Assembly: GCF_019655335.1 (NCBI RefSeq)
Contig: NZ_BPFD01000002.1
Span: 96,299-160,298 of the forward strand
DNA: 64,000 nucleotides
Direction: 5' to 3'
DNA from: Shewanella hafniensis
GTDB lineage: Bacteria; Pseudomonadota; Gammaproteobacteria; Enterobacterales; Shewanellaceae
In this document: positions 34,593 through 42,417 of the stretch, one piece after another
Position numbering within the stretch: position 1 is the first letter of the stretch
Layout: each line of letters starts with the position of its first letter
Translations under genes and position numbers: made by a program
Notes under the pieces: generated by a model
The model's database searches: none
What the model saw: only the letters and a program-made list of their open reading frames with translations
Told to the model about the DNA's origin: nothing

Positions 34593-37229
34593 ATGTCAGA
34601 AGGTCAACTATTTAAGAGCTCTTTGCTCGCATTGTGTATCGCTAACGTCTTATTCGGGATGAGCTCAACCGCAGTCGCGGCGGAGCAACAAGAGGCAACG
34701 GCAGAAAATATGGAGGTGATCCAAGTCCGCGGCATACGTCGCTCGATTGAAGCCTCGATGAATACCAAACGCTTCGCCGACTCCACGGTCGATGCCATCA
34801 CCTCGGAAGACATAGGTAAGTTTCCCGATAAAAACATCGGTGATGCGCTGCAGCGAATTTCAGGAGTCACAGTCGATAGGCAATACGGCGAAGTAAGCGG
34901 TGTCACTATTCGCGGCACAGCGCCAGAGCAGAGCCGTATTTTGCTGAACGGTCAAACCGTTGCCAGTACTTCTTGGTATGACCTTGGTCCTGCCACGCGG
35001 ACCTTCAATATGGAATTGTTGTCGGCAGAGCAAGTGAGTGCGGTTGAAGTGCACAAAACCCCGACCGCGAGACTTGAAGAAGGTGCGCTGGGCGGTACTG
35101 TTGATCTCAAAACCCGCAAGCCCTTAGATCTTGATGCCCACACTTATCAAGTGGCTGGCGAGCTGAGCCAAAGCAGTCTTTACGATGAAACGGACCCGAG
35201 CGGCTCTTTCCTCGGGAGCTGGAAAAATGACGACGAAAAGTTCGGTATTTTAGGCGCCTATTCAGTAGAAAAAATTACCAGTGGCCGCCAAGTGCTGGAA
35301 TCACTCAGCGGTTATTATGAATACTTCGCTGCCGATCCCGCGCAAAATCAAGAATCTACCGTAGGTGCATGGGGCATTGGCTCGCAGGCATTTAGGGCAG
35401 AACGTGAACGGACCAGTGCCCAAGTCACATTGCAATTTGCACCGACTGAAAAAACAGAGTTCACCTTAGATTACTTTAATTTTGAACTCGATATCCCCCA
35501 CGTAAACCATAACTTCTTAACCGTTGGCGCCCGCGGTTCGGGCTCAACCAACGTAGTAAATAACGCCCAAGGCGGCACAGCATCGGCAACAATTCTGCCA
35601 GCGTATGCGTCGATTATTTATAACCCTGTGGTACGCCACGCGGTCAATATGAAATCTGACGTACTCAACTTAACCGGAAAATACGTCGGAGACAGTTTTA
35701 CGGTAAGTGGCGTCATTGGCCAATCGACCTCAGATGGCGGCACCCAAGGCGGCTCATCTTCTTGGTGGATCCCTGCGACGGACCAAGGCGGCAAAATTGG
35801 CGATCCCGCCTTCCCTAACGGTCAAGGCAGTGTCGATGGCGGCTTTAGTTACGATGCCACCGGTCCCTACCAAGTGGTGCTGACGAGTTTAGATGCCAAC
35901 GATGCCAGCCAGTTCAAGCATGCGCAGGAAGCCAACTACGAAACCACAGTGCAAGATCATAAAGTGACCTACGCGCAGTCTGACTTCGAATATCAACTCG
36001 ATCATGATTTTATTAACAAAATTGCGGTCGGGATTAAGTACAACACCAGTGATTTCGAGCGTAATGCTTTCAACCGTAACCCCGCAGAAATCCTAGGTTT
36101 CGTGCCCAATGGCAACCTTGCCAACTGGAGCGATGGTGTACTGTCTGGGCTACATTCCCAGAGCGGTGGCAATGTGCTCGACTCCTATGCCAAGTTAGAT
36201 GAAGACAAATGGTGGGCCTTTATCAGTGAGAAATACGCCAATGGCGAGTTAGTGGAAGTCGCCGATCTCGGTAACACCTTCACTGTCGAAGAGGATATGT
36301 TGGCCCTGTACGCCCAAGCGGATTTCAGCGGCGAATTCTACCGTGGTAACTTTGGCGTGCGTTACGTTAACACAGACCAAACCTCAACCGGTTTTGCCGA
36401 TGGCAAGCCCTACAATGAATCCGTCAATTACGATAATTGGCTACCGAGTATCAACGTCGCCTTCGATCTGCAGGAAGATTTAATCCTACGTGCTTCGGCC
36501 TCTTCAGTAATGGCACGTAACAACTACAGCGATCTAAAACCTGGCCTAGCCATAGCAAAAAACTTTGGTACTGCGAGCGGCGGTAATCCCAATTTAAAAC
36601 CCTATAAGGCGAACCAAGCCGACCTTGGCATCGAATGGTACTTCACTGAATCTTCTATGCTGTCGGCGGCCTTGTTCTACAAAGATATTGACAACGTAGT
36701 GTTTGTCACCGAGTCGACTCAGTACATTGAAGGTTGCGGCGCGTCAGAATCTGAGTGGGATAAATGCCGCGTCACAGCCCCAGCCAACGGCGGCAGCGGC
36801 TCAGTGACTGGGCTTGAAATCCAGCTGCAACATAACTTTGAAAGCGGTTTTGGCTTCTTGACCAACTACACCTATGTTGACAGTAAGAGCACGCGCCCCG
36901 ATGGCACAGAGCAGATGATTGAAGGTGTGTCAGAAAACTCCTTCAACGGCTCACTCTTCTACGAAGATGATCTGTTCAGCGCCCGTATCGCCTATAACTG
37001 GCGTTCAGAATACTTAGGCGTGGGTAATATTCAAAACGTGTTAAACGACAGCTATCAACAAGTCGATGCCTCGATTATTTGGCATGCGATGGAGAACTTA
37101 GATGTTTCACTGGAAGGGGTAAACTTAACCAACGAAGTAGTGCAATCCTATGATGTTAAATACGGATTAACCCAAAACACCATCGAATTTGGTTCACGCT
37201 ATTTCGTCGGTGCCAGCTACAAATTTTAA
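34593..37229 (+). CDS. TonB-dependent outer-membrane receptor (carbohydrate type)
   Basis: 878 residues. Signal peptide through about residue 29 (ALCIANVLFGMSSTAVAA), a TonB-box-like start of the plug (MEVIQVRGIRRSIEAS), plug motifs DALQRISGVTVDR and GTVDLKTRKPL, and a 22-strand barrel ending in the aromatic FVGASYKF (C-terminal Phe). The plug opening is typical of the TonB-Xanth-Caul group used by marine bacteria to import oligosaccharides. With the deacetylase upstream and the flavoprotein, kinase, permease and hexosaminidase downstream, chito-oligosaccharides are the likely substrate (inference). A terminator follows, so the next gene may be expressed at a lower level. Confidence 0.9.
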   Translation: MSEGQLFKSSLLALCIANVLFGMSSTAVAAEQQEATAENMEVIQVRGIRRSIEASMNTKRFADSTVDAITSEDIGKFPDKNIGDALQRISGVTVDRQYGEVSGVTIRGTAPEQSRILLNGQTVASTSWYDLGPATRTFNMELLSAEQVSAVEVHKTPTARLEEGALGGTVDLKTRKPLDLDAHTYQVAGELSQSSLYDETDPSGSFLGSWKNDDEKFGILGAYSVEKITSGRQVLESLSGYYEYFAADPAQNQESTVGAWGIGSQAFRAERERTSAQVTLQFAPTEKTEFTLDYFNFELDIPHVNHNFLTVGARGSGSTNVVNNAQGGTASATILPAYASIIYNPVVRHAVNMKSDVLNLTGKYVGDSFTVSGVIGQSTSDGGTQGGSSSWWIPATDQGGKIGDPAFPNGQGSVDGGFSYDATGPYQVVLTSLDANDASQFKHAQEANYETTVQDHKVTYAQSDFEYQLDHDFINKIAVGIKYNTSDFERNAFNRNPAEILGFVPNGNLANWSDGVLSGLHSQSGGNVLDSYAKLDEDKWWAFISEKYANGELVEVADLGNTFTVEEDMLALYAQADFSGEFYRGNFGVRYVNTDQTSTGFADGKPYNESVNYDNWLPSINVAFDLQEDLILRASASSVMARNNYSDLKPGLAIAKNFGTASGGNPNLKPYKANQADLGIEWYFTESSMLSAALFYKDIDNVVFVTESTQYIEGCGASESEWDKCRVTAPANGGSGSVTGLEIQLQHNFESGFGFLTNYTYVDSKSTRPDGTEQMIEGVSENSFNGSLFYEDDLFSARIAYNWRSEYLGVGNIQNVLNDSYQQVDASIIWHAMENLDVSLEGVNLTNEVVQSYDVKYGLTQNTIEFGSRYFVGASYKF

Positions 37230-37245
37230 ACTTAAGTCACACCAT

Positions 37246-37269
37246 AGCCGACCTTAGGGTCGGCTTTTT
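37246..37269 (+). terminator. Terminator between TonB receptor and flavoprotein
   Basis: AGCCGACC / GGTCGGCT stem with a TTAG loop, then TTTTT. It lies just 30 bases before the next start and could reduce read-through into it. Confidence 0.85.
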
Positions 37270-37296
37270 GCGTTGATAATGCAGCGGGGATAAGCC

Positions 37297-38802
37297 ATGA
37301 AAGTAAAGCAAGCAATCAGAAAAATCATTATCTTAGGTGGCGGCACCGCAGGTTGGATGGCAGCGGCCGCCCTCGCGAATAACCCCGTATTTGCCGCCAT
37401 TGAACTCTGTCTAGTGGAATCTGACAACATAGGCACCATTGGCGTTGGCGAAGGCTCGACGCCACACCTAAAACGCTTTATGGACAACTTAGGCATCAGC
37501 GAAAAAGATTGGATGGAGCCATGCCACGCCAGCTATAAAACCGGCATCGACTTTATCAATTGGAATGGTGATGGGCAGCAATACTTCCACCCTTTCTATT
37601 TTCAAATGGATGTAAAACCCGCCGAAGTTTTCTTTATCAACGCCAATGCGAGGCGCCGCGGGCATGGCAATGCCGTTAGACCCGATGCGTTTTTCTCCAG
37701 CGGCGTACTGGCCAAACACAATCTCAGCCCAAAGCCGAATAAAGCACTGCCCTACACCAACGAATACGGCTATCACTTCGATGCGACTGAGCTAGCCAAT
37801 TACTTAAAAGATTACGCCTGCCAACGCGGCGTACGGCAGATCATTGCTGATGTGGTTGAGGTGTCAACCTCCCCAAACCAGCAGATTGAGACGCTGATCC
37901 TGGCAAATGGTGAACGACTTAACGCCGATTTTTTTATCGATGCCAGCGGCTTTAGCGCTAAGTTAATTCATAAAGCCCTAGGTGTACCCTTTCAATCCTT
38001 CGCTGAGGAGTTACTCAACGACAGCGCCGTTACTGTACCCGTATTAATGGACTCCATTCAGACCCAAGCACAGCAGGTCAAGTATCATACCCGCGCCACG
38101 GCGCTCAGTGCGGGCTGGCTATGGCAAATCCCCCTCACCCACAGGCTTGGCAATGGTTATGTGTATAGCAGTCGCTACCTCAGTGCCAATGCCGCGGCCA
38201 AGGAATTGTTGCACAGTATTAATCTGCCTGAATCGACCCAAGTGCGGTTTCTCAAGCTGCGGGTTGGCGTCAGTGACAAGGCTTGGCACAACAATGTACT
38301 GGCGATAGGGCTTGCGCAAAGTTTTATCGAACCGCTCGAAGCCACGTCGATCATGATGACCCAATTCACCCTTGAAAGATTTATGTCGCTATTCGAGCGT
38401 TATCAGTTAAATAAGCAGGCAGAAACCTTAAGTCGACAAACACTCAATCAGGCAGTCATGCAGTTAGTGCTCGGCATAAAGGATTACATTCAGGCCCATT
38501 ATGTCACCAGCCAGCGCAGCGAAGCCTATTGGGTCGCAGCGAGAAAAGTCGCCATTTCCCAAAGGCTGACGCAACTGTTGCAAGCTTGGTATCAAGGGGA
38601 TGACTTTGATTTACTGCTTTACCAATACGATCAGCAGCTCGCCTACTTTCGCCCCTCTTGGTATGCACTGTTAGCGGGAATGGATTACCGCGACCCAAAA
38701 CTCAAGCGCCCATTTGAGCCGATTTCAGCGGAGATCACGGCGCAAGCGATAAGCTACTGCCAGACCTTAGTGGAGCAGTATTTTCAGCCTAAGTATTCGT
38801 GA
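37297..38802 (+). CDS. Tryptophan halogenase-like flavoprotein
   Basis: 501 residues with the FAD-binding GGGTAGWMAAAAL at about 13-25 and the halogenase signature WLWQIP at 274-279, plus GVGEGSTPHLKRF near residue 50. These are hallmarks of the flavin-dependent tryptophan halogenase family (PrnA-like). However, members beside TonB receptors in carbohydrate-use loci of Xanthomonas, Caulobacter and marine Alteromonadales are common and probably not halogenases of free tryptophan; their role is unknown. It follows the TonB gene on the same strand by 67 bases and ends 10 bases before the convergent AraC gene. Confidence 0.88.
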   Translation: MKVKQAIRKIIILGGGTAGWMAAAALANNPVFAAIELCLVESDNIGTIGVGEGSTPHLKRFMDNLGISEKDWMEPCHASYKTGIDFINWNGDGQQYFHPFYFQMDVKPAEVFFINANARRRGHGNAVRPDAFFSSGVLAKHNLSPKPNKALPYTNEYGYHFDATELANYLKDYACQRGVRQIIADVVEVSTSPNQQIETLILANGERLNADFFIDASGFSAKLIHKALGVPFQSFAEELLNDSAVTVPVLMDSIQTQAQQVKYHTRATALSAGWLWQIPLTHRLGNGYVYSSRYLSANAAAKELLHSINLPESTQVRFLKLRVGVSDKAWHNNVLAIGLAQSFIEPLEATSIMMTQFTLERFMSLFERYQLNKQAETLSRQTLNQAVMQLVLGIKDYIQAHYVTSQRSEAYWVAARKVAISQRLTQLLQAWYQGDDFDLLLYQYDQQLAYFRPSWYALLAGMDYRDPKLKRPFEPISAEITAQAISYCQTLVEQYFQPKYS

Positions 38803-38812
38803 TAGTAAGGGG

Positions 38813-39742
38813 TTAAATCGCCCTTTGTTTACTGCTAAAGCGCTGACGAAAACGACTCGGCGTGACGCCTTTAAATTGAATAAAACGCCGATTAAAATTA
38901 GATAAATTATTGAAACCACATTGATCGCTGATGGTTGAAATCGGGCTCTGGTTCGAGAGTAATAACTTGCACGCCTTAGCGATCCTGAGTTGATTGATAA
39001 ACTCAGTTAAGGTTTTCTCGGTGCGTTTTTTAAAGAAGCGATGGAAATGATTGGTGCTCATGTGCGCCAACTTTGCCAAATCCTGTGCCGACAAGGCCTG
39101 AGTGTAATTGTCATAAATATGCTCAATCACTTTATCGAGTTTTTTCACGGTAAAGTCGAGCTTACTGCCGTGGGTGAACAAGGTGCTCGATAAGAGTTCT
39201 TGCTGACTATCCTGTTGTAATAACGCTAATAATTCCAATAACAAAATATAGCGTTTAAAGGGATTGGCCGTCTCCATCGCGATAAACACGCTATGGGCCT
39301 TGCGCGCCGTTTCCTCACTAAACAGTACGCCCCGTTTGGCATGGGTCAACAACGAATGCAAGGACGCTAACTCGCGTTGCTCATTCACAATTTGGTGCAG
39401 CCAGGCCGCAGGAATTTGCGCCACATAGACGACTTCCTGCACCCTCGTATTCGAAGTGCCGTCTTTTAGCGCGTTGCCATTTGATATCTCGTCAGTTGAA
39501 ACACCAAGGTTCGCCTCGGATTGCCAGCCGTGGGGCATATCTGGGCCTATGATCACTAAATCATAATCGCCATAACGGGCAATATGATCGCCCACATAAC
39601 GCATTCCATAACTGTTGAGGGTTAAGCAGATTTCATACTCGGGGTGATAATGCCAGTTGAGATCCATGTGCTCCCATTCATAACGAAAGTAACGCCAAGA
39701 GCTATTTTCATCGGGGATCACTTTTTCACACAGAGGTTTCAT
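38813..39742 (-). CDS. AraC-family regulator of the aminosugar block
   Basis: 309 residues. N-terminal cupin (WHYHPEYEICLTLNSYGMRYVGDHI, near 30-55) for ligand sensing; C-terminal AraC DNA-binding domain with ALSAQDLAKLAHMSTNHFHRFFKK and ISTISDQCGFNNLSNFNRRF, KGVTPSRFR. Divergent from the permease-kinase-hexosaminidase operon; the shared region contains a pair of direct repeats typical of AraC half-sites. It probably activates the divergent operon and perhaps the TonB-flavoprotein pair in response to a sugar (inference). Confidence 0.92.
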   Translation of the reverse strand: MKPLCEKVIPDENSSWRYFRYEWEHMDLNWHYHPEYEICLTLNSYGMRYVGDHIARYGDYDLVIIGPDMPHGWQSEANLGVSTDEISNGNALKDGTSNTRVQEVVYVAQIPAAWLHQIVNEQRELASLHSLLTHAKRGVLFSEETARKAHSVFIAMETANPFKRYILLLELLALLQQDSQQELLSSTLFTHGSKLDFTVKKLDKVIEHIYDNYTQALSAQDLAKLAHMSTNHFHRFFKKRTEKTLTEFINQLRIAKACKLLLSNQSPISTISDQCGFNNLSNFNRRFIQFKGVTPSRFRQRFSSKQRAI

Positions 39743-39947
39743 CCATTAAACTCCAATTGCTCATTCCTTTACCTAAGCTTCAATCAGCTCTTATAGTTCA
39801 ACGCCATTCACTCAAGCTAGCCGTTATGCCAACCTGTTAAATTATTCAATTACTTAGACCTTATTTTTAATACCAGCTTTGACCTATCAGCGCGGCGAAA
39901 TCGCTGTGCCTTCGCGCACTATTGTCTATAGCAAGCCAGCCTTGCAG

Positions 39948-39976
39948 TGATACTAAAATCTGCCACTTTGATACTA
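39948..39976. promoter_or_regulatory. TGATACTA direct repeats (candidate AraC-family operator)
   Basis: TGATACTA occurs at 39948-39955 and 39969-39976, 21 bases apart (two helical turns), in the divergent region between the AraC regulator and the permease. Two half-sites in direct orientation at this spacing fit AraC-type binding. Assignment is by spacing and position only. Confidence 0.5.
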
Positions 39977-40209
39977 TTCTATCCAATGTTAATTAAAGGT
40001 AACTATTTTACAAGTACACAGGTTATCAGCAGCAGCGATGTACTGCTTGCAACACACTATCTAGCGCCCGTATTAACTGCACCTGAAGTCAATCAGCACA
40101 AACACAATTTGACTATGTGAGAATAGTATCGACAGAGGCGCCATTCGTATCACCACCAAAGCGAGCGTCAAGCCACAATGAATTTCACTTAATTCAATTG
40201 GCTAAGCAC

Positions 40210-41502
40210 ATGAAACACAAACTCATCATTCTGTTTGTCCTCTGCACTTTCTTTGTGATTTCCTTGATGACCAACAGCATGGGGCCGATTTTCCCTGCGT
40301 TAATTGACAGTTATGCTATCGGCCTGACGTTGGCGGGGTTATTTCCCTTTGCGTTTTTTATCGCCTACGGCGTGACATCGATTCCTGCAGGGATTTTGGT
40401 GGACAAGTACGGTGAAAAGCGGGTGATCATCTTAGCCTTTAGCCTAGCGTTTATCGGCGCCGTCACTTTTGTGTGTCTGCCCACCTTTAGCATCGCCATG
40501 TTTAGCCTGTTTTGTATCGGCACTGGCATGAGTTTATTGCAAGTAGCAGTCAATCCCTTATTGCGCCAAGCCGCGGGGCCTGAGCATTTTGCCTTTTTCT
40601 CTGTACTAGCCCAACTCGCCTTTGGCGGCGCCGCGACCTTAGCGCCGCTGGTGTATCAGCATTTTGTCGCCTTAGATCAAGCCAGTGTTGCATCAGCCAA
40701 CTATGTGCAACAGCTATTGCCCGAGAACATGAGTTGGCTCGCCATGTATTGGTTATTCGCCGTAGTCGCGCTCGCCATGGTGCTCTTTGCCAGCCTAGTG
40801 AATATGCCCAAAGTGAATAAACTGGCAGATGAGTCGGCGGGTGCCCTCGAGACCCATTTACGCCTTTTCAAAGATAAAACCGTTTTGAAATTCTTCTTCG
40901 CTATCGCCGCCTACGTTGCGCTTGAGCAAGGGCTTGCTAACAGTATCTCAGTCTTTTTGCTTCAATATCATGGTCTTGATACCTTAAGTGTCGGCGCCAA
41001 TGTGGTTAGCGATTTTTGGTTTTACATGACGCTCGGCTGCCTACTCGGTTTGCTGCTACTTAAACTTATCGACAGTCAGATCTTGCTGCTCAGTTTTTCC
41101 CTTAGTTCACTGGTTTGTTTTCTGGTGGCGATTTGGGGACCGAGCCAACTAACATTAATTTGTTTCCCATTGGTTGGCTTTTTCATTTCTATCATGTGGT
41201 CGGTCATCTTCTCGCTAGCGCTCAATTCTCGCGTTCAAGATCATGGATCATTCGCCGGCATTCTCTGTACTGGCATTATCGGCGGCGCATTTATCTCACC
41301 GATCATTGGCGTTATCAGTGAACTGTCCGGCGAATTACGGCTCGGGATGCTAGTGCTGTTAGTCCCGATGACTTACATCGGCTATGTGGCTCTAACGGCT
41401 CGCCCCTTAATTAAAAACACCACATTATTTTCAACAAAAGCGGCCTCAAAGAATGACGAGCCGATGGCAACAAACAACACGAGAGGCAACAAGCTATTAT
41501 GA
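40210..41502 (+). CDS. MFS sugar permease (NagP/FucP-like)
   Basis: 430 residues from ATG 40210 (MKHKLIILFVLCTFF...); an upstream GTG at 40117 would add 31 residues with a poor membrane profile. Twelve hydrophobic helices are visible. The sequences AYGVTSIPAGILVDKYGEKR and GTGMSLLQVAVNPLLRQAAGPE match the FHS family (FucP, NagP) of sugar-proton symporters. Followed by a ROK kinase (ATGA overlap) and a GH20 hexosaminidase, so N-acetylglucosamine or a related aminosugar is the probable substrate. No clear Shine-Dalgarno sequence precedes ATG 40210. Confidence 0.85.
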   Translation: MKHKLIILFVLCTFFVISLMTNSMGPIFPALIDSYAIGLTLAGLFPFAFFIAYGVTSIPAGILVDKYGEKRVIILAFSLAFIGAVTFVCLPTFSIAMFSLFCIGTGMSLLQVAVNPLLRQAAGPEHFAFFSVLAQLAFGGAATLAPLVYQHFVALDQASVASANYVQQLLPENMSWLAMYWLFAVVALAMVLFASLVNMPKVNKLADESAGALETHLRLFKDKTVLKFFFAIAAYVALEQGLANSISVFLLQYHGLDTLSVGANVVSDFWFYMTLGCLLGLLLLKLIDSQILLLSFSLSSLVCFLVAIWGPSQLTLICFPLVGFFISIMWSVIFSLALNSRVQDHGSFAGILCTGIIGGAFISPIIGVISELSGELRLGMLVLLVPMTYIGYVALTARPLIKNTTLFSTKAASKNDEPMATNNTRGNKLL

Positions 41503-42347
41503 GCGTCCTATGTTTAGATCTTGGGGGAACTAAACTGATGTTGGCACAGGTGGAAGGTAAAACCTTACTCGACACTTGGCGGTATCCCGTTCCCGCCGAT
41601 GGCAATTTCGAACAGTTATTCGATTTCCTCGTGACCTGTATCCACAGCCACCTCACGCCTGAAACCTATGGTATTTCCATCGGGATACCCGGCATGGTGG
41701 ATATGCACAGCGGCACCTTACTCGAAGTGCTCAACATCCCTGCATTAACGGCAACGCAGTTAGCTCAGCAGCTTAAAAATACCTTTGAAATGGATGTGGT
41801 TATAAATAACGATGCGAACCTCTTTGCCCTTGGCGAAGCTGTGCTCAATCACAATCAAGACATGCTCGGGATTACCTTAGGCACAGGCGTAGGCGCTGGG
41901 GTGATTTTTAATGGTCAGCTGTATTCGGGTAAACATTGCGCCGCAGGTGAAATCGGCAGTTTGAGCTATCGCGATGGCATTATTGAGCACTACTGCTCGG
42001 GGCAATACTTCACCGTTCACCATCACATGAGTGGCGAGCATTTGTACCAAAAAGCCTGTGAAGGTGACAGCCAAGCGCTGCAAGCCTTCGTCCATTTTGG
42101 TGAACACTTGGCGCACATGATCGCCCAAACCTTACTGGTATACGATCCTAAAGATATCGTCCTTGGCGGCTCAGTCAGCCAAAGCTTTCCCTTTTTTATT
42201 GAAGCGCTTAAACAAAAATTGCAGAGCTTAGTCTATGGCCCGCAACTGGCGGACTTGACGATTTCAGCCAGTCAACATCACAATGCGGCACTCATAGGTG
42301 CCGCGCAGTGGTTTTTACAACAACAGAAATCAAGCAAGTTCAACTAA
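41499..42347 (+). CDS. ROK-family sugar kinase (GlcNAc-kinase-like)
   Basis: 282 residues. N-terminal phosphate-binding LDLGGTKLMLAQ (5-16), INNDANLFALGEA with the catalytic Asp, and GITLGTGVGAGVI (adenosine/phosphate). ROK kinases usually have a Zn motif CxCGxxGC; here only a single Cys appears at the equivalent place (HCAAGEIG...EHYCSG), so this member lacks the Zn site. ATGA overlap with the permease shows co-translation. Probably phosphorylates the imported sugar, most likely GlcNAc, judging by the downstream hexosaminidase. The last 70 bases recur downstream as a degraded copy. Confidence 0.88.
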   Translation: MSVLCLDLGGTKLMLAQVEGKTLLDTWRYPVPADGNFEQLFDFLVTCIHSHLTPETYGISIGIPGMVDMHSGTLLEVLNIPALTATQLAQQLKNTFEMDVVINNDANLFALGEAVLNHNQDMLGITLGTGVGAGVIFNGQLYSGKHCAAGEIGSLSYRDGIIEHYCSGQYFTVHHHMSGEHLYQKACEGDSQALQAFVHFGEHLAHMIAQTLLVYDPKDIVLGGSVSQSFPFFIEALKQKLQSLVYGPQLADLTISASQHHNAALIGAAQWFLQQQKSSKFN

Positions 42348-42417
42348 CATCACAATGCTCCAGCAATTCATTGGCGCGGCGCAATGGTTTTTACAACAAA
42401 AGGACTCAGTTAAGTGA
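42347..42417 (+). pseudogene. Remnant of a second ROK kinase 3' end
   Basis: This 71-bp stretch repeats the end of the kinase gene (42275-42347). ACATCACAATGC recurs at both, and GGyGCsGCGCArTGGTTTTTACAACAA is nearly identical; a 4-nt insertion shifts the offset from 72 to 76. It still reads IGAAQWFLQQKDSVK and ends in TGA, overlapping the GTG start of the hexosaminidase (GTGA). Either a partial duplication or what remains of a deleted tandem kinase gene. Confidence 0.75.

Noticed and set aside
37297..38802. Natural-product halogenase cluster
   Set aside because: The only halogenase-like gene is in a carbohydrate locus; no NRPS or tailoring genes are near, and the pfa synthase makes a fatty acid.
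42347..42417. Separate small gene between ROK kinase and hexosaminidase
   Set aside because: It repeats the kinase end and has no start codon in frame; treated as a remnant.
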